Numbered from the stretch's first letter, positions 24,556-35,190 are shown. The stretch is 64,000 nucleotides of DNA from Pseudogymnoascus destructans (GCF_001641265.1 NW_020167524.1:248001-312000), one strand, 5' to 3'. Numbers and translations are program-made. The notes: a model not told the origin generated them from the sequence alone.

Positions 24556-25515
24556 TGTTGCGGATTGTGTCTGCTCAGGGGATGTCAGTTTGGTGGGTTG
24601 ATGAATGTGGAGAGAGGATGAAAAGGTGAGATGGTGGGGTGGTGAGAAGGTGGTGGGAGGGAAACATTGTGGTGGGCTCTTTGTAGAGACCCAGCTGATG
24701 GGACCTGGCGGAACCAATTATCCACCAGGTCATCGATCTGTGAAGTTGGAGATAGGAATGAAAAGGTGAGGATGGTAGATTGAAACGTGAATAATGGCAG
24801 CAAAACAAAGATTGGAATACATACACTGTAGGTCAGGTTTCCACAGGTTTGTTGGAGGTCTATGATCAAAGGAAGTAAGTACAAAGCCAAATCTCATACT
24901 GTCAATAGCGTATCCACCTCGAGGATGTCTTCTGTGTGTCCATCATGTTATGGAACGCGTGTTTATACTTTTCGTCAAGATCGAGATGGCTTCATATGAG
25001 AATGGCAACAAACCTTTTGATAGTGGAATAGCAAACCTCCTCAATCAGAAGGAGGATATGAAGAAAGTAACGCTTTCAAAGTCACAGAATGACGACCCCT
25101 TGAAGGCGTTGAAGATATGGAGAGAAAAATGAGGAAGAAAGAAGGAAGAGAGGAGAGAGAAAGAAAACAAGAAGTCTCCCTCTTAAGGTGAACTGATATA
25201 CAATAACAGTGCGCTTAGCCAAATCAACGCTAGGGGCCCCTTTCACCTATGAGATGAAGCATTCGCCCGAGTCCGAGTCCTGATTCTTGACGCTCATTGG
25301 CTAGGAGGAGGAGAATCTTAGTATCTCTATATTCGCTTCGCTAGGCGCTAGGCGCTAAGACGTTCTCAGAGGATTTGGGCCTCGATATTGCCTAATCGGG
25401 AAGTCATGTACCTTTGTACGTTTAGTATATAACGACTGCTTAGTCGCCCGCCCGGCGATGACCGCCCACAAACACCGACGGCCACATTTCGAAAGACCGA
25501 CAGCGACTGCCCGCC
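24556..25515. other. Divergent intergenic region
   Basis: About 960 bp between the helicase (minus) and the proline-rich gene (plus), so it holds both promoters and the helicase leader. It includes purine-rich tracts at 25120-25165. No further gene is supported. Confidence 0.4.
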
Positions 25516-27044
25516 ATGGCCGACGAAGAGGATATCATCATCGATGTCCAAGGCTATCTGAGCATTACCGGTACGTTTTATTTTTTATTGTTCCATCTTT
25601 CTTTGACCCCTTTCTATATACCAAGCACCCCTGCCTCACAGTTCTTGTTCTGTCCTGTCGCTGCCCATTCACCGGTACTCTTCTTGTTTTCCCCCTTCCC
25701 CGTTCCTGTCCTTGCATTGTGGGATTCTCCGTCACGGTGCAGTGTTATCGCTGCCACCGTGACGGAGAATGAAATTTCAGTTCTCAGGAACGGTGAGAAC
25801 ACCGTTACTCACAGCCCTTTTTCCTGCCTCCGTTGCTGTGCGGTGCTCAACACCGCACCGCACCGCTACTGTCAACAACTTCCTCTTCCTCCCTTGCTCT
25901 CTTCCCAACTCCATCGTTCCTCTCACCAAACTTTTTCTACTCCGTCGCTTTTCCTCTTCCCCCTCACCGTTCCTCACCTCCCTCTCCTCCTCCACCATCA
26001 CGGTGCGGTTCACAACACCGCACCGTTACTATCACCAATCCTTTTCTACTCCGTTGTTCGTCACAACAGTCCCCTCTCTTTCCGTCTCCCTCCAGTTTCC
26101 ACCAGCTAACACCTCTCCCAGACATGCCGGCCTACAACCCTCCATACCCTCCTCACGCCAACACCGGCATTCCCCTCCGGCCTCTCGCCGCCGCCGCCGC
26201 CACCCCAGCACCCCCTCCGCCATCTGGGTGGGAGGCACCGTCCTCCTGGGACATCATCCGCCGCCTCTCCTTCAACCCGTTCTCAGCACCACCCCCAGCC
26301 ACGGTCCCAGTCCCCCAGCGCCCAGCACCAACTCCCCCAGCACCAACTCCCCCAGCACCAACTCCACCAGCACCAACTCCCCCAACTGCCTGCACCCCTT
26401 CTCCCTCCGCCGCCCCTTGCACCCCTTATCCTCCACCACCTCCCCGAACCCCGAGCCCGGCTCACCCCCGCCCGTCCGCCTCCACCCGCCGCACGAACGC
26501 CGCCGATGTCGCCCGCCAAATGGCGGCTCTCCACGTCTTGAATCGGTTCGCGTCCAACCGCGAGGCCGCTGATGCATCCGACGCCGCCGCATCGGCCTTC
26601 TCCGCTCACACCATCGCATCGGCTCCCGACCCGGCCGCAGCCGAAGAAGAAGCCACCGAAGCCGAGAAGGCCTTCCACCGCGAGCTCGCCCTCTCCATGC
26701 TCGAAGGAAACACACTCGCCTGGCCCGATGGACGCCCCGTGACCCGCGACGGAGGCCCCCTGCGCATCGCGGGCCTGGTCGCACTCGCCACTGGAGAGCC
26801 CGAGGAGTCCGAACAGTCGTGGGCGGATTGGTCCAGGGAGAATCGCTGGTGGTTACCAGTTGTGTGGGGTGGTGGTGGTGGCGATCCCAACTTCCGCTAC
26901 TTTGATCATGGCTTTGAGGCTGGTGCCGAGCCGGCTTGCTTTGCCTGGGGATGCTGGTACTGCGACTGTGGCCCGGGCTGCTGCAATGGTGGTGGCAGAT
27001 CCGCCAGGAACAGGCGCGCGTGGACGCCGGGAAACTTGGATTGA
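25516..27044 (+). CDS. Proline/alanine-rich hypothetical protein (325 aa, two exons)
   Basis: Exon 1 25516-25570 (ATG, acidic MADEEDIIIDVQGYLSIT) joins in phase to exon 2 26122-27044 across a 551-nt intron (GTACGT donor, GCTAAC branch site, CTCTCCCAG acceptor), unusually long for this window. Exon 2 encodes an alanine/proline segment with four APTPP repeats, a Ser/Thr/Pro stretch, and a more ordered region (about residues 135-290) with a WPDGRPVTRDGGPLRIAG segment and many Trp residues. A Cys/Gly-rich patch (CWYCDCGPGCCNGGG) comes next, then a basic end. I do not recognise the family. An unspliced start at 25833 exists but would translate intron sequence. Confidence 0.65.
25724..25770. repeat. 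Perfect 16-bp inverted repeat inside the long intron
   Basis: Arms 25724-25739 (ATTCTCCGTCACGGTG) and 25755-25770 are exact complements around a 15-nt loop. Two weaker GC-rich palindromes follow in the same intron: TGCGGTG/CACCGCA at about 25839-25857 and GGTGCGGT/ACCGCACC at about 26003-26026. Confidence 0.9.
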
Positions 27045-28496
27045 GGTGAGTTTTTTGTGTGATTGTGTGGTGTTCGGATTTGGGCTAATTTTGTGGATAG
27101 TTGCATGAGATTTCTTCTGAAGCTTTCATGACGCATCTACAGCACGGCTGGGATTCTGGCACGATTTCAAGATATAGGAGCATTGTGATCACGACTCACG
27201 AGAATACGACTCTTTGATGCCACGATACTGCAATATTCAATTTTCGTCGGCTTTCAGATCTGATCCAACATCCTGCGCATCATGCATCAAAGCAGCATCC
27301 AGAACACCATCACGAAACCACGAATTCCATTTCCACCAGGAACATATTACAAACAGTGCCACTCGACGATACCGACGCACCATTCATTCGATTTCCTTTG
27401 TGACTTCACTTGATTTCATTTCCTTTCAACAATCCTGGCCATAATACACATTCTACGGCATACAGGAGCATATTACAAACAACAGTACCACTCGACGATA
27501 CCGACGCACCATTCATTCGACTTTCTCTTCCATTTTCGATAAAGCCATGGGATAATTAACGGGAGGAGCATACAGGCGCACCAGGCATAGTTCAGCAATT
27601 GAAAACTTTAAATTGGTATCTCATTCTTCCTTCTTTGTGATGTGATCTATATAATACCATAACCCGTGAAATTGCTTCTGTGTCCTTTGTTTGCCTGACA
27701 AGGGGAGAGATGTCATATGTATGAATAGGGGTAAACTCAGTTTCACGTGATCCGAATTTCTGGGGTGTGGATTTTTACCGTGTTTTGTGAGATTTGGGGG
27801 GTTTTGGTGAATTTAGGTGAGTGTGGGTAATTGTGTGTGTGTGTGAGGGCTAGGGTTTGTTTGTTTGTTTACGCAGGTACGCGTTATTGGTGTGTGGGAT
27901 ATTCGTGTGGGATTTCCGTTGTGGTAGTAGGCGGTGCTGGCGACTGTTCTTTATTCCGGCCGTTCCAGGAGTGGAAGGGAGCGAAGAGATTGATAGAACA
28001 GGTCACGGGATCACTGGGGGAGTGGGGAGCAGGGAAAGTGCAAAGGTAGGTGCATTCCTCTATCAATCATCGATCTGATTCTCGTATACTAGAGTACAGT
28101 CACACCTCTTCATCCCACCATCCCGCCATCCATCCATCCCCCCATCCATCAGCCATCATCATACATCCATCTTGGTACTCGTAAATACTGTAACTCCATC
28201 CCTCACACTGTATTGTAATCCCCTCCTAATGCATCTTTCCAGCCTATCCAGATCGACATATACCACATCGTAAAATGCTCAAAAGACAATGATAGACCAG
28301 CAAAATAGCCTGAAGATGGCTGTGAGTAAAGGCAAAGCAAAGCAAATTTCCGAGCAAAAGCAAAAACACCCTGACACCGCGTCGTGCAAATTCGTATACT
28401 CAGCAAAAGCAAAAGTAAGCGCAAAACTGAGGAGCGAGTATAAGCCAACCCACAATCAATCCCCAACAACCCAGACCGCGTCGTGTCGTGCACATC
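27045..28496. other. Convergent intergenic region with a ~125-bp-spaced duplication
   Basis: 3' flanks of two convergent genes. A block reading CATATTACAAACAGTGCC...CACTCGACGATACCGACGC occurs at about 27344-27400 and again at about 27469-27525 with small changes. GT-rich (27831-27845) and CCAT-rich (28105-28170) simple sequence is present. No gene. Confidence 0.5.
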
Positions 28497-31214
28497 TCAA
28501 CCCTCGTCCTCCTCCTCCACCAAAGCCGGCGTCCTCCTCTCATTCCTCCTCTTCGGCCTCCTATGCCTCGAACTCGAGATATTACTCGCACTATCATCCG
28601 GCGCGATCTCCTCCTCCGCCCACTCGCTCCCACTCTCGCTTTCCTCCTCCTGCCACCCCCCTCCTCCATTTGCCCCACCCCAACCACCAGCCGCACTCTC
28701 TCCTCCCGGCGTAGCGGCGCGGACTCCTATCCCGGCCCCGCCGCGACGAGATTGCGCAGCCATTGCTAAACCAGCACCGCGCTGACGGAGCGCTTGTCGC
28801 ACTACCTCCGCCTTGCGGTGGAGAGCTTCGAATGCGTCTTCCAGGGCTTCCATGCCAGCGTAGATATCGCGTTCTATCTCAGCCAGCACGGCGATCTCGG
28901 CGTCTTCGTCGCTTGAGACGGGGTGTCTACCGCCTTGGAAGGGGGTACCGGGGATACTTGGTGGTGGGAAGGCTGATGGTGTTGGGTTGCGGGAAGACGG
29001 GGGGGAGGTGTCGAATGCGTTCCTGAGAGGAGGGGGGGAGAATGGGTACCGCCCCGCTGGCGTGGGACCGCGGGATGGCGGGGCAGCAGAGGAGGGTGTC
29101 GGGCCGCGGGAGGGCGGGGAGGGGAAATTTGGATCAGAAAAAGGAGAGGACGTCGCAGCGGCGTCTAGATCCGCGCCGGACCAGAGAAACCCGTCAAAGC
29201 GCCCCGAAATCAGAATTTCCCACTCCGCAATATTGATGAGCGACAGCGTGGTGAGGAGGTGGTGTAAGGAAGGGTTATGGAGGAGGTAAATCGCAGCTTC
29301 TGGATCGCGCGGTGCGGTGGGGAGGCGGTAGAGGCGCTGGATTGCGAGGGTTGTCTTGGCGATGAATTCGGAGCGGACTTTTGGCGCTGGGGTGGGGGCG
29401 CGAGTCGTGGTTGCGGTGGCGGAGCCAGCGAGGAGGGCGGAAAAGATGGGGCGGGAGGGAGTGGGGAGGTGGGTCAGGACGGTGAAGGAGAGCGTGTCGT
29501 CGTCGATGTCTGGGGGTGGAGGGGCGGCGGTGCCCGGGGTGGCGGAGAGCCATTTATCCACTACTGCTTTGGTTTTCTTGCTCTGTCGCAGATAGTGTTC
29601 GCGGAACTCCTCGGCGATGTCGGGGTCGATTTTCTGGGGTGAGGAAGGACGACCATCGTCTGTTAGGGGGGAGGGGAGACCCAGCCCGGTTGTCGTGGCG
29701 CCGAAATCGAAGGCGGGGTAGGGGGGGAGACTGCGCCGGCCGCTGACCCATTCGAGCACGTCGCCCCAGCCTAGGGCGCGGGCGTGGTAGAGGCGCGCGT
29801 CGGGGTCGGAGCTGCACATTATGCACGTGCATCCCTCGGCGGAGAGTTCGCGCGCGAAGACGTTTTCGAGGCGATCGAGGAGTTTGCGCGCGATGGAGCG
29901 GTAGCCTGTTGCGACAGCCACAGAGCCGTTTTTGTCGAGCACTGTCTCGTACTGGTCGAGGAGGCTGTAGAAAGGGCCGAAGACCTTTTCGATGTCGGGA
30001 GGGGCGGGGGCGGAGGCGCGGCCAAGGTAAGGGGTGGTGTTGTAGGAGGGGGTTACGGCGAGGAGGACTTTGGGGACGGGGCGGGAGAGGCCGCCGTTTT
30101 GCATCAAGTAGTCGACGCGGGGGATGTTGATGGGGACGACGGGTGGTGGGGGCGGGGGTGGGGGGAGGGGTGAGTTGAAGTTGGATTGTTGTTGTCCCCC
30201 GCCGGGCACGTCGAAATTCACGAATGGCGAGGGTGTGGGTCTGAAGTCGCGTGCGAAGTTCTTGGGGTCGTGGGCGTCGAATTTGGGTGTTGCTGTGGGT
30301 GTGCGTGGGGATGCAGACTCGCGGTTGCTCTGTCCTGAGTCGGTATCTAGACCTGGTGGTCGTCGTCCGAATCCCGCTGCGACTTGCTGAGGTTGTGTGC
30401 GTTTCGGAGCAATAGACGTTGCGTTGGAATCGAATCCCGACCTTGACTGTCCCTCGTCGCTGAGATATTCATCTTCCACGGCCTCCACGACATCAACCCT
30501 AGGCCTCGACGACTTCCTCGCCGTGCCTCTCGAGTCCTTCGACTTCGTAGATACCTTCGACCGATCATCCCTCATAACCTTCGGGCGTCCAAACCACGAC
30601 CTCTCCGACCCTCGTGAGCTGGGCCTCGACCCTTTTGCCTCTTCCTCTCTGATCTTCGCTGCCCTTGCGGGCGTCGACGTACTACTCTTCCTCTGCGCCG
30701 ATAACTCCGTATCTGGCGGTGTAAGCGGCCCCTGCCTCTTCAGACTCTCCTGCGACCCTCTCGCGCCCTTCGCCTTCAAACTCTCCTGCGAGCCCCTGGC
30801 CTTGTGCGCCTCAATATCCGTCGGCTCAGGCGTATACACATCCGGTTTATTCAGATCAACCCTGCTATACACCGCATCCTTGCTATGCGCCTTACTCAAA
30901 CTCGGATACGGCGGCAAGGTCTCCCTGCTCGCCCCCGGCGCCAACGCCGTCCTCGACAGCTCGGGCACCAGATCCGCCATCGACGCACTGGGCTCGGACC
31001 CAACATTCATCTCGCCCTCCCTCTCCTTCTCCTTCTCCTTCTCGCGCTTGCGTCGACGCACCGGCAGTCCCGTCTCCGGATCGATACGTCGGGGCTTGGA
31101 GGAGCGAGGTTTCTTGGGCTTGTTGGGGTCGCGTTCGCGTTTTTCGCGGGCGCGGCGCTCAGAGGGACGCTCGCTGGGCTCGGTGGCGGCGTCGGCGGCG
31201 AGGGATGATGGCAT
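28497..31214 (-). CDS. Conserved filamentous-fungal protein of unknown function (905 aa)
   Basis: Single long reading frame. The first ~350 residues are charged and disordered: an Arg/Lys/Glu-rich start with a GLPVRRRKREKEKEKE run, GSQESLK repeats, and Ser/Thr/Pro stretches. From about residue 370 a structured region begins after a polyproline run: PINIPRVDYLMQNGGL, LDQYETVLDKNGSVAVATGYRSIARKLLDRLE, and a Cys pair in EGCTCIMC. After that come RALGWGDVLEWVSGRRSLP, EHYLRQSKKTKAVVDKWL, and a helical section ending in GRFDGFLWSG. A short helical C-terminal part (DEDAEIAVLAEIERDIYAGMEALEDAFEALHRKAEVVRQAL) looks like coiled coil. The ordered central region and the coiled coil suggest a scaffold rather than an enzyme, but I cannot name a family. 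Confidence 0.8.
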   Translation of the reverse strand: MPSSLAADAATEPSERPSERRAREKRERDPNKPKKPRSSKPRRIDPETGLPVRRRKREKEKEKEREGEMNVGSEPSASMADLVPELSRTALAPGASRETLPPYPSLSKAHSKDAVYSRVDLNKPDVYTPEPTDIEAHKARGSQESLKAKGARGSQESLKRQGPLTPPDTELSAQRKSSTSTPARAAKIREEEAKGSRPSSRGSERSWFGRPKVMRDDRSKVSTKSKDSRGTARKSSRPRVDVVEAVEDEYLSDEGQSRSGFDSNATSIAPKRTQPQQVAAGFGRRPPGLDTDSGQSNRESASPRTPTATPKFDAHDPKNFARDFRPTPSPFVNFDVPGGGQQQSNFNSPLPPPPPPPPVVPINIPRVDYLMQNGGLSRPVPKVLLAVTPSYNTTPYLGRASAPAPPDIEKVFGPFYSLLDQYETVLDKNGSVAVATGYRSIARKLLDRLENVFARELSAEGCTCIMCSSDPDARLYHARALGWGDVLEWVSGRRSLPPYPAFDFGATTTGLGLPSPLTDDGRPSSPQKIDPDIAEEFREHYLRQSKKTKAVVDKWLSATPGTAAPPPPDIDDDTLSFTVLTHLPTPSRPIFSALLAGSATATTTRAPTPAPKVRSEFIAKTTLAIQRLYRLPTAPRDPEAAIYLLHNPSLHHLLTTLSLINIAEWEILISGRFDGFLWSGADLDAAATSSPFSDPNFPSPPSRGPTPSSAAPPSRGPTPAGRYPFSPPPLRNAFDTSPPSSRNPTPSAFPPPSIPGTPFQGGRHPVSSDEDAEIAVLAEIERDIYAGMEALEDAFEALHRKAEVVRQALRQRGAGLAMAAQSRRGGAGIGVRAATPGGESAAGGWGGANGGGGWQEEESESGSEWAEEEIAPDDSASNISSSRHRRPKRRNERRTPALVEEEDEG

Positions 31215-32366
31215 TATGTTGGTGGGGGGTGTGGCATCGGTCGAGAGGCCGGGTGTGGAGGGACGGGTAGGCGCTTAGGCGGAGCGGGTTGGGGCAGTTG
31301 TGGTGCGCATGGGCTGTTTGGTGGGCGGTGATGGAGCTGGCGAGGTGGTGGATGAGCGGTCGGTGAAGCTGTAGCTGGTTTGTCGTGATTGTATGTTTCT
31401 GTGTAGCAGTGGTGGTAGTGTTGTTTGTGTGTTGATGGAGGAAGGATGAAGTTGAGTTGGAGTCGTCGTTGTAGGTGTGACTTGGCTTAGCTTCAGATCG
31501 GGCATCCACATCACTGGCGTAGTGGCCTAAGTTAGTGGTGTGTCAGGGTCGACGGGAGCGAATCAAGCGGGCGGTTGGGGGGGATGGGCGGCGGTTGCGG
31601 GGATGGGGGAGAAGGCTGGGCGAAGAACAACTGGGCGGCCAGCCGCCTTGCAAAGGACCAACGAAGAGCGAATGAAGTGGTCAAGTAGTGAAGTAGTGGG
31701 CGAAGTACTGGAGGATAGATATATGGAGTACACACCGCAACTTACGGACTCCGTCCTTCCCCTCTGCCGCCTGCCGACTCCCGCGCGTCAACTAGATAAG
31801 TTACTAGAGTACCAAGGTACGACTATCCCGTAGTACTCGGGACTCGCATTACTCTACTGACGGAATTGCCGGAATTGACGGAATTGACGGATTGTAAAAT
31901 CTAAATCTAAATAAAATCCGGAAACAGCCAACACTAGAGTACGACGATATGCACGACAATCTACACCATTACGCAAGCGGTTTGGTTATGTCTGGCGGTT
32001 AACACGAGGAGGGAGGAGAGGCTTGGCGCGCGGATACTCGAATTCTACAGTACCCCAGCCGTCGATAATAAAGACTCATATGACCGACGCCATTCGAGGA
32101 TAATAAAGACTCATATGGCCGACGCCATTCGAGGCTGAAGCCTTGTTCAGCAGCAAAAAGTAGGACGTGATGCGCTATTGTTTTTCATCCCCTCCCTGCA
32201 TGGCTCCAATATTCGTCGTCGCTTAATCTGCCAGCCTTGCTACACTGTCTCTTCAGTTTGAGTATATAGCGCCAACTCCGCCCCAAATAGGCTTCAGTTA
32301 CTGAGGTCGAGTCGCTGTTGGGATATTTTGGCATCATCTCTATTTCCGCTGCAATCACCAGCAACG
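31215..32366. other. Divergent intergenic region
   Basis: About 1.15 kb between two divergent genes, presumably both promoters. It contains a GGAATTGACGGAATTGACGG short repeat (about 31862-31892) and the 35-bp tandem duplication listed separately. No gene is supported. Confidence 0.4.
32064..32133. repeat. 35-bp tandem duplication in a promoter
   Basis: Two head-to-tail units (32064-32098 and 32099-32133) starting GATAATAAAGACTCATATG differ at a single base. They lie about 235-300 bp upstream of the membrane-protein start codon. Confidence 0.95.
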
Positions 32367-33170
32367 ATGTCAACCGTCACCATCGTCAACGGCTTCAGCC
32401 CCCTCAACCGCTGGCTCCTCTACACCAGCTTCATGCTCGCCCCCGCCCAATTCTTCTCTGGCCTCGGCAACAACTGTCCCAGCAACTTTGGTTTCCTCGC
32501 CTACAACTGGTATACCCAGATCATGTGGCTGAATGCCATTCAGGGCCATCAGCTGCACGCCCTCTCCCTGCTGCCCGTACACTTTAACCTCCTCTTCGTC
32601 TTCACCTACCTCGGCGGCGTGACCTCGGGGAACTTGGCCATGGGCATCCTGCTGGGTCTTGGTACTGGGGGTGTGATTATTCTGAATACGGTGGCGGCGT
32701 GGATTAGTTGGGCGACGAACCAGCAGGAGGGGTATGGGGTGTACCAGTTCTTTTTCTTCGGGTGGAGGACACTGAGCCCGGGGTGGCATAAGTTCATCCT
32801 CGTGTGGCAGATCTCGGACTCGCTCTTTGCCTTGAACTGTCTCTATTTGTCCATTTACCTGCCGGTAAAGATGGCCAAGTACACCAAGGAAGAGATGGAC
32901 AAGGTGCCGTGGTACTTGGGGAAATTCCCCTTGATCACAGTGGGCGCGGCGGCAGCGCTGTTGGTTGGATGGCCATTGATTCTTTGGACGGAGCTGATTG
33001 TGGCGAGGAATAAGATTGAGTCGGACACGGATTGGATTCCAGTGTGGCTGTTTATCGCGCAGGCGGGCGCGATGCTGATGCCGGCCAGCTCGACGTATTT
33101 TGGGTGTATGAAGAGGGTATTGAAGAAACCAAAGGCTGATGGGGATTTGATATTGGGAAGTGTGAAATAG
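32367..33170 (+). CDS. Multi-pass membrane protein, unknown function (267 aa)
   Basis: Intronless frame. The ATG at 32367 (MSTVTIVNGFSPLNRW) is preferred over one 13 codons upstream because hydrophobic, conserved-looking sequence starts there. About six membrane segments are readable: WLLYTSFMLAPAQFF, LLPVHFNLLFVFTYLGGV, GILLGLGTGGVIILNTVAAW, FILVWQISDSLFALNCLYLSI, LITVGAAAALLVGWPLILW and WLFIAQAGAMLMPASS. Charged loops include AKYTKEEMDKVPWYLGK, and the tail is basic (KRVLKKPK). I do not recognise a transporter signature. Confidence 0.75.
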   Translation: MSTVTIVNGFSPLNRWLLYTSFMLAPAQFFSGLGNNCPSNFGFLAYNWYTQIMWLNAIQGHQLHALSLLPVHFNLLFVFTYLGGVTSGNLAMGILLGLGTGGVIILNTVAAWISWATNQQEGYGVYQFFFFGWRTLSPGWHKFILVWQISDSLFALNCLYLSIYLPVKMAKYTKEEMDKVPWYLGKFPLITVGAAAALLVGWPLILWTELIVARNKIESDTDWIPVWLFIAQAGAMLMPASSTYFGCMKRVLKKPKADGDLILGSVK

Positions 33171-33299
33171 ATAGGTGATGTGGTAATACGTATTTTAGTC
33201 TTGGAAATGATGGCAATGGATCTAACAGGTCTCTATTCAATGGAGATTGATCCCCATATAAGCAAATGGCATAGTAATTAGAGACCGGACCCTCTCCTT

Positions 33300-33350
33300 T
33301 CGCCGGCCGAGCTTAAACTCTAGTCAGAGAACTCCATACGACGACTCAAG
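33300..33350. repeat. Conserved downstream block of the secreted-protein family (copy 1)
   Basis: CGGCCGAGCTTAAACTC then AGAGAACTCCATACGACGACT, just past the stop of copy 1. Related blocks lie at 34314-34353, 35151-35190, 35727-35775, 41509-41560 and 42445-42500, each on the 3' side of one family member. Confidence 0.85.
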
Positions 33351-33376
33351 GACCCTCAACCAGCCTTCCATACCCC

Positions 33377-33651
33377 TTAGACACAAGCACGTGAACTCCA
33401 ATCCTAAGTCGGAAAAAGAACGTCAATTATTGTGTGTCAATCGATAATTAAAAGTAGTATTAGTTTATAGGGAAGGAACATACCCATGTGCATTTAAGCC
33501 CGGCGCAGCAAGGGGCGTGAAGCTTAGCAGTGCATTGAGCGTATTTTGGCAGGCAAGTTTCTAGCGTGTCTTCCATCACTGCTATATTATTGAGAGGGGT
33601 CGCTGTTGCTAGAGCAGCAAAGAGGGCTGGAAGGGCGATTGATAGTTTCAT
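33377..33651 (-). CDS. Small secreted cysteine-rich protein, knottin-like (copy 1)
   Basis: Exon 1 33484-33651 and exon 2 33377-33403 flank an 80-nt intron (GTATGT donor, CTAATAC element, GACTTAG acceptor), giving 64 aa. A signal peptide (MKLSIALPALFAALATATP) leads into a mature peptide of about 45 residues with six cysteines spaced C-x6-C-x7-CC-x4-C-x8-C, the order typical of an inhibitor cystine knot. The sixth Cys lies in exon 2, so unspliced translation would lose it. Secreted knottin-like proteins in plant-associated fungi are often effector candidates, but no function can be read here. A conserved block follows about 30 bp past the stop. Confidence 0.75.
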
Positions 33652-34429
33652 GTCGGCGAAGGGGCTAGGTGTATGTTGACTAAATTAGAGGTAGATAGAT
33701 GAGTACTTGATAAAATATGAGAGGTGCTACTGGTTTACATTTAGGGGGCTTGGGGGGGTTTATATACCCTGGCGCGAAGCACCTACGGTTTCAGAGTGCC
33801 TAGAGCAGCTGCGTTGACTCTGAAGGTCGTTATCTGTACTACCCAAAGGCCCAATTGTCCCCGTCCCTGTGTCTTAAGAGTGATACACTACGCGTCACAA
33901 TTGGTGTAACTACAACGCAAATCAGCTCTTGGATCGAGATCACAACTACATGACCTAGTTATTTATAAGACACTAACTTATACTGCATTGATCCCTTACT
34001 GTAAATGCGTGCGCATTATGTTGTTTTTTGGTGTTGTGGCTAGGGGTTAGGGCAAGGGGTTAAGGCAAGGAAAGGGAGGGCGAGGAAGCAAGGACGGCGC
34101 TTCATGTGAGTTGGATCATTCATGGAACGGCCTAGTCTGTCTTGCTATGCTACCTAGATACACGACCTTGTTATGGATAGGCTAGTGGGGCGGTAGAGGG
34201 GTGAGAAGGCGTGTTCATACATGTAGTAAGGCCGCTGAGAGCTAGATTGTCATTTTTATTGACCAAAAGGCATAATAGCAGAAATCAACCTCCTATTCCC
34301 CTTGATTTAACTGGTAGAGGTTAAACTCTCGAAGAGAACTCCATAAAACGACTGAACCTCCCCGCTGCCTCCAGCATCCTAATAATTTTCTACCTCAATG
34401 CATCTTCTCTTCTACAAATCCACACCTAT
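33652..34429. other. Spacer within the secreted-protein cluster
   Basis: Promoter side of copy 1, then sequence downstream of the decayed copy 2. It includes a G-rich stretch with AGGGGTTAGGGC-like runs (34040-34080) and, at 34321-34353, the conserved downstream block of the family. Confidence 0.5.
34314..34353. repeat. Conserved downstream block (copy 2)
   Basis: Shorter version, beginning at TTAAACTCTCGAAGAG and keeping AACTCCATAAAACGACT. It lies about 80 bp past the end of decayed copy 2. Confidence 0.8.
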
Positions 34430-34668
34430 ATTAGCGACACAATGCTTTAGATGACCAGTATGGAAGGGAATCACCTCGCATTGAAGCCCTTCACAACAAG
34501 GTAAATCTGGAAAACACAAGCGCTCAAACACTTGGCAGGCGCCTTTCACAACAAGGTAAATCTGGAAAACACAAGCGCCCAAACACTTGGCAGGCGTTAA
34601 CTGCTGAGTTTACTATGGGGCTGGCTGAGAAGAGAGAAGAGGAGGGACATAGAGCGGGAGGGCTTCAT
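34430..34668 (-). pseudogene. Decayed knottin-like secreted protein (copy 2)
   Basis: An ATG at 34668 opens a signal-peptide-like start (MKPS...LLF) resembling copy 6. The frame then breaks at a four-C run (about 34620). Further on, another frame reads six cysteines in the family order (C-x6-C-x5-CC-x4-C-x13-C). A 54-bp tandem duplication (about 34497-34606) repeats the first part of the cysteine region. Its promoter (ACTTTATATGCG, then CTTTATAGACTG at about 34815) and its downstream block at 34321 match the other copies. It cannot make a normal protein. Confidence 0.6.
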
Positions 34669-35140
34669 CGTTGAAATGGCGGCAGCTTGCTGGAGCTGTG
34701 GTGCGGGACAGTTTTTGGATCGCTGCAAGTGTATGCTAGGTTTACTGCGGGAGAACGGGGCAAGGGCACTTTATATGCGTTAGTGGGAGGGCCTCCAGGG
34801 AGGGTTCGATCGCTTTATAGACTGTGGTACTGAACACCCGTTACACTAAACTCATTTTCTCCAGTCCCACAAATTTCCAGCGAGACAGATGGTACGACGT
34901 CGCACTTGTCGAAGACGAACAGAACTGGTAAGCATTGGTTGGAGCAATCGCGATCATAATCGACCTCTTGTGCCATGTTTGACCTGCAAGCGAGCTTGAG
35001 CGTTACACTTGTTGGACGACGCATGCTCCATGTTTGGGCAACGTGCGCAATGCTTGGGATGATAGCGTGTGATGAACAGCTTTAAAGGTGTAAACTTCTC
35101 ATCCTTCACTTATTTATGGACGTGATAAAGACAGCTCCTC
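34669..35140. other. Promoter region of copy 2 and unassigned sequence
   Basis: Holds the region upstream of the decayed copy 2, sharing a GATCGCTTTATAGACTGTGG box with the promoter of copy 3 (35580-35600). A 69-codon minus-strand frame with several Cys (34815-35024) overlaps it. I do not call it because its composition and position fit promoter sequence. Confidence 0.4.
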
Positions 35141-35150
35141 CCCGCCTTTT

Positions 35151-35190
35151 ATCGGCCGAGCTTAAACTCTGCAAGAGAAAATATGGCGAC
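35151..35190. repeat. Conserved downstream block (copy 3)
   Basis: ATCGGCCGAGCTTAAACTCTG is kept; the second half is diverged (ATATGGCGACT). Associated with decayed copy 3. Confidence 0.75.

Noticed and set aside
25833..26121. Long plus-strand frame starting at 25833 upstream of the proline-rich protein
   Set aside because: It translates the intron; a short exon at 25516 with a good donor and the acceptor at 26121 joins in phase and gives a more natural N-terminus.
30397..31278. 293-codon plus-strand frame opposite the 905-aa gene
   Set aside because: Antisense shadow of a well-supported minus-strand coding region.
34815..35024. 69-codon frame with several cysteines, possible seventh secreted protein
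   Set aside because: No signal peptide, no CC doublet, and it overlaps the promoter box shared with other family members.
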